From Paludibacter sp. UBA6032 (GTDB lineage Bacteria > Bacteroidota > Bacteroidia > Bacteroidales > Paludibacteraceae): a stretch of 64,000 nt of DNA. The stretch spans positions 140,889 through 204,888 of the forward strand of contig DIZI01000008.1 of the NCBI GenBank assembly GCA_002427885.1, read 5' to 3'. The translations under genes and the position numbers were made by a program. Shown here piece after piece: positions 8,193 through 15,085 of this stretch. The notes below the pieces were generated by a model. The model had not been told where the DNA came from. It made no database searches and was given only the letters and a program-made list of their open reading frames with translations. Every line of letters starts with the position of its first letter. Within the stretch, counting starts at the first letter, position 1.

Positions 8193-9653
8193 TCAATTCT
8201 TGTTGATCCACTCATCCATGGCTTTAGCGGCACGTCTGCCATCTCCCATGGCCAGAATAACTGTTGCACCACCTCGCACGATATCGCCTCCGGCAAAGAT
8301 AATCGGAACAGCTGATTGCATAGTGTCGTTATTCACAACAACAGTTCCCCATTTGGTTACTTCCAGTCCCTTTACCGATTGAGGTATAAGTGGATTTGGC
8401 GAAACACCAACACTCACGATAACTTCATCCACTTCGATCAATTCAGTTTTTCCGGCAACTTCAACAGGTGAGCGGCGTCCCGAAGCATCCGGTTCACCAA
8501 GTTCCATAACCTGTAACAACATGTGGGTAACACGTCCCTGTTCATTTCCAATATATTCAATCGGATTGTGCAACGTCCAGAATTCGATGCCCTCTTCTTT
8601 GGCATGTTTCACTTCTTCCAAACGGGCAGGCATCTCTTTTTCCGAACGACGATACACGATCATTGCACGATCAGCACCAAGTCGTTTGGCTGTACGGATA
8701 GAGTCCATAGCTGTATTTCCACCGCCAATAACGGCTACTTTTTTACCCTTAAATACCGGAGTATCAGAATCGGGACTTGCTGCATCCATTAGGTTCACCC
8801 GTGTAAGGTATTCATTGGATGACATAACACCCACTAAATTCTCTCCCTTGATATTCATAAAACGGGGTAATCCGGCACCACTAGCAACAAATATCCCTTT
8901 GAATCCGTCGTCTTCCAAATCTTTAATGGTAATGGTTTTACCAACAACGCAATTGGTTACAAAATGAACTCCCATTGCCTGAAGATTTTGAATTTCCACA
9001 TCAACAATGTCGTTTGGAAGACGAAATTCTGGAATGCCATATTTTAGTACCCCACCAATTTCATGCAACGCTTCAAAAACGACCACTTCGTAACCTGATT
9101 TAGCCATATCTCCGGCAAAGGCCAATCCGGCAGGACCGGATCCGACAGCAGCAATTTTTATATCATTGGCAGGAGCAACCTGAGGAACCGAAATATTGCC
9201 GCTTTCACGTTCGTAATCGGCCGCAAAGCGCTCCAGGTGACCAATAGCAACCGATTCTTTATTCATCTTCAGGTGAATGCAACGCTCTTCGCATTGTTTT
9301 TCCTGAGGACAAACCCGACCGCATACTGCCGGCAGGGCGGATGTTTCTTTCAATGTTTTGGCTGCTTCCAGGAATTCACCGCGTTCAATGTTTTTGATAA
9401 AGGTGGGAATACATATTCCAACAGGACAACCTTCCATACAGGTTGGGTTAGCACAGTCCAAACAGCGCTTGGCTTCCAACAGGGCTTGTTCAGGAGTCAG
9501 TCCAAGGTTTACTTCTTCGGTTCTGGTATGACTGCGATATTCAGCGTCCAATTCGGGCATGTGAACACGTGGTATTTCAGTACGTTCTTTGGCTTTCATT
9601 GCGCTGCGCAATTCCGCACGCCACGTTTCGGATCTTTCTGCGTTTATATTCAT
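8193..9653 (-). CDS. nfnB: NADPH-binding large subunit of NfnAB transhydrogenase (GltD-like)
   Basis: The 486-residue protein has the glutamate-synthase small-subunit fold. An N-terminal domain (about 60-150) has two cysteine groups, CLDCANPTCMEGCPVGICIP and CGRVCPQEKQCEERC, which bind two [4Fe-4S] clusters. An FAD site (VGSGPAGLAFAGD, near 170) and an NADP(H) site (VIGGGNTAMDSIR, near 310) follow, with a terminal GGDIVRGGATVILAMGDGRRAA FAD motif. On its own it could be gltD, but no gltB is present and the adjacent gene is an NfnA/SudB-type subunit. It is therefore best read as NfnB of NADH-dependent ferredoxin:NADP+ oxidoreductase, which balances NADH, NADPH and ferredoxin by electron bifurcation in anaerobes. 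The older name for the pair is sulfide dehydrogenase SudAB. Confidence 0.85.
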   Translation of the reverse strand: MNINAERSETWRAELRSAMKAKERTEIPRVHMPELDAEYRSHTRTEEVNLGLTPEQALLEAKRCLDCANPTCMEGCPVGICIPTFIKNIERGEFLEAAKTLKETSALPAVCGRVCPQEKQCEERCIHLKMNKESVAIGHLERFAADYERESGNISVPQVAPANDIKIAAVGSGPAGLAFAGDMAKSGYEVVVFEALHEIGGVLKYGIPEFRLPNDIVDVEIQNLQAMGVHFVTNCVVGKTITIKDLEDDGFKGIFVASGAGLPRFMNIKGENLVGVMSSNEYLTRVNLMDAASPDSDTPVFKGKKVAVIGGGNTAMDSIRTAKRLGADRAMIVYRRSEKEMPARLEEVKHAKEEGIEFWTLHNPIEYIGNEQGRVTHMLLQVMELGEPDASGRRSPVEVAGKTELIEVDEVIVSVGVSPNPLIPQSVKGLEVTKWGTVVVNNDTMQSAVPIIFAGGDIVRGGATVILAMGDGRRAAKAMDEWINKN

Positions 9654-9731
9654 TATATGATTTCTAATTATAAATTACAAATTGTTAGTCAGTTCATCGG
9701 GAGATAATGGAAATGGTTAAATTGTCAGTTT

Positions 9732-10565
9732 CTACTTGCTGTTCAGCAATGCCTGATAATGTTCATTTTCTTCCCGTTCAATGTCCTTGTAACCACCAAG
9801 TCGCATCAGCATTTCATCAAAATCAACCAGATGAGCATCAAATTCTGGTCCATCAACACAAACAAATTTCGTTTTTCCACCAACGCTTACCCGGCAAGCT
9901 CCACACATTCCTGTTCCGTCTACCATAATTGTATTCAGTGATGCCAGGGTAGGAACTTCATATTTTTTTGTCAACTGGCTTACAAATTTCATCATGATGG
10001 CCGGACCGATAGTTACACACAAATCAACTTTCTCGCGGTTTATAACCGACTCTACTCCATTGGTTACTAATCCTTTGGTTCCATAAGATCCATCATCGGT
10101 CATAACAATTACTTCATCCGAATTTATACGCATTTGTTCTTCCAGAATAATCAGGTCTTTTGTTCGAGCTGCAATAACTGTAATCACACGATTACCGGCT
10201 TCTTTTAATGCAGCAACAATTGGCATCATAGGAGCCGTTCCAACACCACCACAAGCACAGACTACAGTCCCAAAATTTTCGATATGCGTAGCTCTACCTA
10301 ACGGACCAACCATATCGGTAATAAAATCACCGGCTTCCAGTGCACATAATTTGGATGAGGATACGCCCATTTTCTGGACTACCAATGTTATAGTTCCTTT
10401 TTGCAGGTCTGCATCGGCAATGGTTAACGGAATACGTTCACCTTTAGCACCGACTTTTACCATTACAAAGTGACCGGCTTTTCTCGATTTTGCAATCAAG
10501 GGAGCTTCCACTTCAAACTTTATCACATTGGTAGAGAAATACTCTTTGCTGACAATTTTATTCAT
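9732..10565 (-). CDS. nfnA: FAD/[2Fe-2S] small subunit of NfnAB transhydrogenase
   Basis: The 277-residue protein has a ferredoxin-NADP reductase-like fold. There is a flavin-binding barrel (ERIPLTIAD near residue 55), an NAD-binding domain with CACGGVGTAPMMPIVAAL near 105, and a C-terminal [2Fe-2S] site (DGTGMCGACRVSVGGKTKFVC near 220-240), as in dihydroorotate dehydrogenase electron-transfer subunits and NfnA/SudB. The start was set at the ATG at 10565. An upstream in-frame TTG at 10595 falls in the promoter region. It lies 78 bp upstream of nfnB in the same direction and the two should form one transcript ending at the hairpin near 8140. Confidence 0.85.
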   Translation of the reverse strand: MNKIVSKEYFSTNVIKFEVEAPLIAKSRKAGHFVMVKVGAKGERIPLTIADADLQKGTITLVVQKMGVSSSKLCALEAGDFITDMVGPLGRATHIENFGTVVCACGGVGTAPMMPIVAALKEAGNRVITVIAARTKDLIILEEQMRINSDEVIVMTDDGSYGTKGLVTNGVESVINREKVDLCVTIGPAIMMKFVSQLTKKYEVPTLASLNTIMVDGTGMCGACRVSVGGKTKFVCVDGPEFDAHLVDFDEMLMRLGGYKDIEREENEHYQALLNSK

Positions 10566-10592
10566 TTTAGACGGTTTTTTTTTATTGAGCCG

Positions 10593-10600
10593 CAAATTTA
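10593..10600 (-). promoter_or_regulatory. putative -7 element of nfnAB
   Basis: On the minus strand TAAATTTG fits TAnnTTTG and lies about 28 bp upstream of the chosen nfnA ATG. No clear TTG is present at -33. Confidence 0.4.
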
Positions 10601-10679
10601 CAAAAAATTGCCTGTTCTCAGTCAGAATTACCTGAAAAAAAGTGCTTTAAAAACACAATATAAAACCTTAAAAACATAA

Positions 10680-11160
10680 AATATGCAAAAGATTGAGTGC
10701 TCTCCCTTTGCCTGAAGAAATGAAGTTAGTTCAATTTTCTTACTGTAAGCTATTTAAATTAAAATGATAAAATTAATTCATCTAAGCAGGAAAGGATTGT
10801 ATGCGTAAATTATACTGTTTTTATTCATATAAAAACTTAAATATTTTATTTACTAATTTAAAATGCTTTCATAGTACTCCTCTATATCAATAAAAGAGTC
10901 ATAAGGAACCTGTAACCCGTTATGGATTTCACATGATAATCTACGGTCAGCAGCATTGTGTGAATTTGTTCCGGCCGTGAAAGTCCCCGAGCTATTGGCC
11001 GAAGCCAATAGTTAGCCATTCTGTCGGTAATTCTTGAATATAATGCTCATTTCATAGTATAGCTCGCTTTTTGCGCTAAACAAATACGAGCAGTCCGGCT
11101 ATCAAACATAACAGAACCGACTCAATATTAATTTATAATATTTTATTTAATTAAATTGGA
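10680..11160. other. intergenic region with unexplained GC-richer block
   Basis: About 480 bp without a convincing gene. The outer parts are AT-rich. A block at about 10905-11020 is distinctly richer in G and C and holds a perfect hairpin: CTATTGGC (10992-10999), loop CGAA, GCCAATAG (11004-11011), extendable by two pairs. On the minus strand the block reads open from 11011 to a TAG near 10858 without a start codon, with a protein-like C-terminal translation (…VPYDSFIDIEEYYESILN). It may be the 3' remnant of a lost gene or mobile element, or a structured RNA. I cannot decide. Confidence 0.4.
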
Positions 11161-11169
11161 GGAAAAATT

Positions 11170-11292
11170 ATGGGAGCATCAGGGAACAAACAACCTAAAA
11201 AAGTGAAGTCAGGTAAACATGTGAAACACATTCCGTCTTATCAAACCGAGACAGTGAAAGAGGATTTGGATGACTTGAAGAAGAAAAAATAA
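11170..11292 (+). CDS. 40-residue Lys-rich small protein
   Basis: A short ORF of 40 codons begins MGASGNKQPKKVKSGKHVKH and ends EDLDDLKKKK. It is preceded at optimal distance by TGGAGG, an unusually strong Shine-Dalgarno sequence for Bacteroidota. It is followed 20 bp later by a strong hairpin terminator. It has a very basic N-terminal half and an acidic patch before the Lys tail. It is likely cytoplasmic, and nucleic-acid or ribosome binding would be a guess from charge. It is too short for usual gene callers but has all the signals of an expressed gene. Confidence 0.6.
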   Translation: MGASGNKQPKKVKSGKHVKHIPSYQTETVKEDLDDLKKKK

Positions 11293-11312
11293 TTATTCGC
11301 CTTAATTCTCTG

Positions 11313-11350
11313 AAAAACAGGAATGAAAATATTTTTTTCATTCCTGTTTT
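11313..11350 (+). terminator. Rho-independent terminator of the 40-codon gene
   Basis: A long stem, AAAACAGGAATGAAAA (from 11314) with TTTTCATTCCTGTTTT (ending 11350), a 3-5 nt loop and T-rich 3' arm. Confidence 0.8.
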
Positions 11351-11448
11351 CATTATTTATGTTCAGTTCTGCAGATAAATCCGAGGAAGTCAAAATAACT
11401 AATTCTTGATAAATTGAAATTTATTTGAACTTTTTATTTTCAATTTGG

Positions 11449-11477
11449 TTGTATTTATTGAAATTATATTACTTTTG
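11449..11477 (+). promoter_or_regulatory. promoter of the phenylalanine operon
   Basis: TTG at 11449-11451, an 18-bp spacer and TACTTTTG at 11470-11477 (TAnnTTTG). Transcription should begin near 11483, giving a short untranslated stretch before the leader peptide. Confidence 0.65.
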
Positions 11478-11504
11478 TAGCGTCTAAGCAAAAGGACAAG
11501 CATT

Positions 11505-11558
11505 ATGGTCAACCGATTTTTTACATATTTCTTTTTTTACTTTTACTTTAGTAGGTAA
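11505..11558 (+). CDS. pheL: phenylalanine leader peptide (attenuator control peptide)
   Basis: A 17-codon ORF encodes MVNRFFTYFFFYFYFSR, with seven Phe and three Tyr codons, and ends with TAA at 11556-11558. An AAGGA stretch (11492-11496) is spaced 8 bp from the ATG. The stop codon directly abuts the first arm of the antiterminator, the geometry required for ribosome-stalling attenuation. The downstream operon makes phenylalanine precursors, so the codon content matches the end product. The Tyr codons suggest that tyrosine shortage may also be sensed. The name pheL is given by analogy with enteric leader peptides; no sequence homology is implied. Confidence 0.85.
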   Translation: MVNRFFTYFFFYFYFSR

Positions 11559-11646
11559 GAGCAGGATAGCCTTTATGTAAAAAACAAAACTATAATTATA
11601 GAAAATACATGGAAATCCTGCTCAAAATATGAGCAGGTTTTTTTTT
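11559..11646 (+). promoter_or_regulatory. transcription attenuator (antiterminator/terminator switch)
   Basis: Three segments form two mutually exclusive hairpins. GAGCAGGAT (11559-11567) can pair with ATCCTGCTC (11615-11623) as antiterminator. CCTGCTC (11617-11623) can instead pair with GAGCAGG (11631-11637) around a 7-nt loop and is followed by nine T (11638-11646), an intrinsic terminator. A ribosome that finishes the leader peptide covers 11559-11567 and allows termination. A ribosome stalled on Phe or Tyr codons leaves it free and allows read-through into pheA at 11669. No separate protector hairpin of the first arm is obvious. Confidence 0.88.
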
Positions 11647-11668
11647 ATACACAAACGAACAAAGAAAT

Positions 11669-12514
11669 ATGAAACGAGTAGCTATTCAGGGTGGATTAGG
11701 AGCCTATCACGGTATTGCAGCAGAGAATTTTTTCGAAGGCGAAGAAGTTGAAATTATTCCATGTATTACTTTCCGTGATGTTTTTAAAGCGATTAAGAAG
11801 GACTCAAATGTCGTTGGAATAATGGCTATCGAAAATACGATTGCCGGAAGTCTGTTGCCAAACTACGAATTGTTGAAAGAACACAAATTTCCCATTGCAG
11901 GTGAATATAAATTACGCGTTTCCCATTGTCTGGCAGCTTTACCCGGGCAAACAATTCACGACATTAAAGAAGTCCAGTCACACCCGATAGCTTTGATGCA
12001 ATGTAATGATTTTATTGGGACTTTACCCGGAGTTAAGGTTGTGGAACATGAAGATACAGCTCTTGCGGCCAAAGACATTGCTGTAAAGAATTTGATTGGA
12101 AATGCGGCTATCTGTAGCGAACGTGCTGCCGAGATTTACGGATTAAATATTCTGGCAAGGGGAATAGAAACTAATAAACACAACTTTACACGTTTCCTGA
12201 TATTTGCTAATGAGTGGGTGGTTGATGAAATTCAGAAAGATGAACCGATTAATAAAGCGACAATTGTATTTACATTGCCTCATACCGAAGGAAGTTTATC
12301 GAAAGTATTATCGGTTTTTTCCTTTTATGGAATTAATCTGACCAAAATCCAATCATTACCAATCTTGGGCCGTGAGTGGGAATACCAGTTTTATGTCGAT
12401 TTTAAGTTTGATGACCACGAACGTTATAGACAATCTCTGGTTGCCATAAAACCATTGATTAATGAATTGAAAACCCTTGGTGAATACGCCGAAGGAGCAA
12501 CACCGAATGATTAA
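11669..12514 (+). CDS. pheA: prephenate dehydratase with ACT regulatory domain
   Basis: The enzyme converts prephenate to phenylpyruvate, the committed step to phenylalanine. The 281-residue protein is a monofunctional dehydratase. The catalytic domain (about 1-180) begins with VAIQGGLGAYHGIAAENFF and contains GIMAIENTIAGSL near 52 and HNFTRFL near 172, whose TRF includes the catalytic Thr. The ACT domain (about 195-275; SLSKVLSVFSFYGINLTKIQSLP) should bind phenylalanine for feedback inhibition. Chorismate mutase is supplied by the third gene of the operon. The gene starts 22 bp after the attenuator T-run, so its expression should depend on read-through. Its stop codon lies at the edge of a C/G-rich repeat. 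Confidence 0.93.
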   Translation: MKRVAIQGGLGAYHGIAAENFFEGEEVEIIPCITFRDVFKAIKKDSNVVGIMAIENTIAGSLLPNYELLKEHKFPIAGEYKLRVSHCLAALPGQTIHDIKEVQSHPIALMQCNDFIGTLPGVKVVEHEDTALAAKDIAVKNLIGNAAICSERAAEIYGLNILARGIETNKHNFTRFLIFANEWVVDEIQKDEPINKATIVFTLPHTEGSLSKVLSVFSFYGINLTKIQSLPILGREWEYQFYVDFKFDDHERYRQSLVAIKPLINELKTLGEYAEGATPND

Positions 12515-12537
12515 ACCCCCGACCCCTAAAGGGGAGG
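12511..12537 (-). repeat. dispersed C/G-rich repeat, copy 1 (intergenic)
   Basis: On the plus strand this reads ACCCCCGACCCC, TAAA, GGGGAGG, with a CCCCTAAAGGGG palindrome. It begins at the pheA stop. Its reverse complement resembles two other copies at 12651 and 54227. This type of short mobile-looking repeat is common between genes in Bacteroidota. Confidence 0.5.
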
Positions 12538-12611
12538 AAAAACATCAAAAACTGACTCAGAAACTGTCTGATGACAGATAATAAAATAAGTACATTCTAT
12601 TTTAATCATAT

Positions 12612-13856
12612 ATGAATAAAGATATTGTCACAAAAAACGAAAGTAACTCAAGCTCCCCGCAATTTATCCCGCTCGCGGGAGGGGCTGGGGGTCGTCAAAT
12701 TGTACCAGCTGAACGTTTAAATTCTATAAGCGAATATTATTTTTCAACTAAACTAAAAGAAGTTGCCGACATGAATGCCAGAGGCATGAATGTAATCAGT
12801 TTAGGGATTGGAAGTCCTGATTTACCGCCTTCAAAAGAAACTGTTGAAGCCCTTTGTAAATCAGCTGCTGAGGCTAATGCACATGGCTATCAACCTTATG
12901 TTGGAATTCCTGAGTTGCGTAAGGCCTTTGCCGATTGGTATAAAAAATGGTTTGCTGTCGATTTAAATCCTACCAACGAAATTCAACCACTGATTGGATC
13001 CAAAGAAGGCATATTGCATATTTCGCTTGCCTTTTTAAATCCGGGCGATGGAGTGTTGGTGCCAAACCCGGGTTATCCTACCTATTCAGCGGTGAGTAAC
13101 CTGGTTCAGGCTAAAGTTATCAGCTATGATTTGGATGAAAATAACAACTGGCAACCCGATTTTGAATCACTTGAACAAAAGGACCTGAGTAACGTTAAAC
13201 TAATGTGGGTTAATTACCCAAATATGCCTACCGGTGCCAGTGCAACACCGGAATTATTTGAAAAATTGGTGGCTTTTGGGAAAAAACACGGCATTGTAAT
13301 TTGTAATGACAATCCGTACAGTTTTATACTAAACGAAAATCGCCTGAGTATTCTTCAGGTTCAAGGGGCAAAAGATATTTGTATTGAGCTGAATTCAATG
13401 AGTAAATCGCATAATATGCCCGGTTGGCGGATGGGAATGCTGGCATCAAATGCTGAATTTGTGCAATGGGTACTGAAAGTGAAGAGCAATATTGACAGTG
13501 GTCAGTTTAAACCTATGCAAGTAGCAGCCATTGCGGCTTTGAATAACTCTGATGAATGGCATCGGGAAATGAATGTAGATTTGTATAAAAACCGACGTGA
13601 TTTAGCCGAAGAAATTCTGAAATCGTTGGGATGCACTTTCGATGAAAGTCAGGTAGGAATGTTTCTCTGGGGAAAAATTCCATCAACCTATGCTGATAGC
13701 GGAGTACTTGCCGATAAGGTATTGTACGAATCAAAAGTATTTATCACGCCGGGATTTATTTTTGGAGACAAAGGAAATCGTTACATAAGGCTTTCACTTT
13801 GTGCCAACGAAAAAATGCTGGCTGAAGCGTTGGAGAGAGTAAAGTTAATTGGTTAA
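12612..13856 (+). CDS. class I aminotransferase, probably aromatic/aspartate type
   Basis: This is a 414-residue PLP-dependent fold-type I aminotransferase. GYQPYVGIPELRKAF lies near residue 96, the PLP Asp in ICNDNPYSF near 237, the Schiff-base lysine in SMSKSHNMPGWRMGM near 263, and the substrate-binding Arg in NRYIRLSLC near 394. It sits between prephenate dehydratase and DAHP synthase, as in Bacteroides, so transamination of phenylpyruvate to phenylalanine is the likely role. LL-diaminopimelate aminotransferase-like enzymes share the fold. Residues about 14-29 (SSPQFIPLAGGAGGR) are encoded by a C/G-rich repeat inserted in frame upstream of the conserved start of the family (PAERLNSISEYYFS). 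No alternative start is available downstream of the repeat, so the insert must be translated. Confidence 0.85.
   Translation: MNKDIVTKNESNSSSPQFIPLAGGAGGRQIVPAERLNSISEYYFSTKLKEVADMNARGMNVISLGIGSPDLPPSKETVEALCKSAAEANAHGYQPYVGIPELRKAFADWYKKWFAVDLNPTNEIQPLIGSKEGILHISLAFLNPGDGVLVPNPGYPTYSAVSNLVQAKVISYDLDENNNWQPDFESLEQKDLSNVKLMWVNYPNMPTGASATPELFEKLVAFGKKHGIVICNDNPYSFILNENRLSILQVQGAKDICIELNSMSKSHNMPGWRMGMLASNAEFVQWVLKVKSNIDSGQFKPMQVAAIAALNNSDEWHREMNVDLYKNRRDLAEEILKSLGCTFDESQVGMFLWGKIPSTYADSGVLADKVLYESKVFITPGFIFGDKGNRYIRLSLCANEKMLAEALERVKLIG
12651..12693 (+). repeat. dispersed C/G-rich repeat, copy 2 (inside a gene)
   Basis: It reads AGCTCCCCG, then CCCGCTCGCGGG (an inverted repeat), then AGGGGCTGGGGGTC. 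It resembles copies 1 and 3 in order of blocks (CCCC, GGGGAGGG or AGGGG, GGGGGT). It is translated within the aminotransferase N-terminus. Confidence 0.5.
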
Positions 13857-13954
13857 TTAGTTAATTAGTTGAACTGTTGACTGGCATATTGGTTAAGTAT
13901 TTGATTAATAATAAGCCAGACAGGTTAGTTAGAAAATATAAAAAAACAAATAAT

Positions 13955-15016
13955 ATGGAATTCGAATCAATTTTATTGCCGGGAATCGACGCCAAGCGTC
14001 CATTTATCATTGCTGGTCCGTGCAGCGCAGAAACAGAAGAACAAGTTATGGAAACTGCCCGCGAGCTATCAGCCCGTGGTGTGAAAATGTTTCGTGCAGG
14101 AATCTGGAAACCACGTACCAAACCGGGTGGTTTCGAAGGAGTAGGAGTAAGGGGTTTACCCTGGCTAAAACGGGTACAAGAAGAGTTGGGTATGTACACT
14201 GCCGTGGAAGTGGCTACGGCAGGTCATGTTCGTGAGGCTTTATCGTATAATGTGGATATTCTTTGGATCGGTGCACGAACCTCAGCTAATCCGTTTGCCG
14301 TGCAGGAAATTGCCGATGCGTTGGAAGGAATCGATATTCCGGTATTTATAAAGAATCCGGTTAATCCTGATTTAGATTTATGGATTGGTGCTATCGAGCG
14401 AATTTACAACGCGGGAATCAGAAGGATTGCTGCCATTCATCGTGGTTTCAGTACATCCGATAAAAAAATATACCGTAATTTGCCGCAATGGCATCTCCCT
14501 ATCGAATTGCATCGTCAGTTGCCTAACTTGCCATTAATATGTGATCCAAGTCACATCGGTGGAAAGCGTGAATTGATAGCTCCACTTTGCCAGCAAGCTA
14601 TGGATTTGAATTATGATGGGCTGATTGTAGAATCGCATTGTAATCCGGATAAAGCATGGAGTGATGCCGCTCAGCAAGTTACTCCTGCTGTCCTCGACTT
14701 TATTCTAAATACCCTGGTTATCCGGGATATGACTCAAAGTACCGAGAATCTGACTGCTTTACGTCGCCAAATTGATGAGTTGGATGACAGTTTGCTTGAG
14801 TTACTGGCTAAACGTATGCGTGTTTCCAATGAGATTGGTGTTTATAAAAAAGAACACAATATGCCTATTTTACAGGAACAACGTTATGACGAAATACTGA
14901 AAACCCGCATTGCACAGGCAGAGAAAATGGATATGGATGGAGAGTTTATGAAAACCGTACTGGTAGCCATACACGAAGAATCCGTACGTCATCAAATGGT
15001 TATCATGGAAAAATAA
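13955..15016 (+). CDS. aroF: bifunctional DAHP synthase - chorismate mutase
   Basis: The 353-residue protein fuses two activities at opposite ends of the chorismate-to-prephenate route. Residues about 8-260 are a KDO8P-like DAHP synthase: FIIAGPCSAETEEQ near 16, FRAGIWKPRTKPGGFEG near 47 with metal/PEP-binding residues, IGARTSANPFAVQE near 105, and DPSHIGGKRE near 205. Residues about 268-353 are an AroQ chorismate mutase (LRRQIDELDDSLLELLAKRM, VSNEIGVYKKE). Start chosen at the ATG 13955; the TTG at 13877 would add an untypical tail. It is the third gene of the pheA operon. No tyrA follows, unlike the arrangement I recall in Bacteroides. An A/T-rich direct repeat (TTAATTAG units, 13853-13872) lies just upstream. 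Confidence 0.92.
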   Translation: MEFESILLPGIDAKRPFIIAGPCSAETEEQVMETARELSARGVKMFRAGIWKPRTKPGGFEGVGVRGLPWLKRVQEELGMYTAVEVATAGHVREALSYNVDILWIGARTSANPFAVQEIADALEGIDIPVFIKNPVNPDLDLWIGAIERIYNAGIRRIAAIHRGFSTSDKKIYRNLPQWHLPIELHRQLPNLPLICDPSHIGGKRELIAPLCQQAMDLNYDGLIVESHCNPDKAWSDAAQQVTPAVLDFILNTLVIRDMTQSTENLTALRRQIDELDDSLLELLAKRMRVSNEIGVYKKEHNMPILQEQRYDEILKTRIAQAEKMDMDGEFMKTVLVAIHEESVRHQMVIMEK

Positions 15017-15035
15017 TATTGGTTCTTTCTACAAA

Positions 15036-15070
15036 TAAAACACCCGTAAATTTTATTTGCGGGTGTTTTA
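15036..15070. terminator. bidirectional terminator after the phenylalanine operon
   Basis: TAAAACACCCG (15036-15046) and CGGGTGTTTTA (15060-15070), an 11-bp perfect stem with T-rich flanks on both sides, lie between two convergent genes. It can serve both. Confidence 0.85.
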
Positions 15071-15085
15071 ATAAACTATTTGTTG

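Noticed and set aside
8521..8967. 148-codon frame opposite nfnB
   Set aside because: Shadow of a well-supported gene; no independent signals.
8193..9653. Glutamate synthase small subunit (gltD) as the main call
   Set aside because: No large subunit is adjacent and the upstream gene is an NfnA-type subunit, so NfnB is better supported.
13877..13954. TTG extension of the DAHP synthase gene
   Set aside because: Would add 26 residues absent from the family and encoded by an A/T-rich intergenic repeat; ATG at 13955 fits the conserved start.
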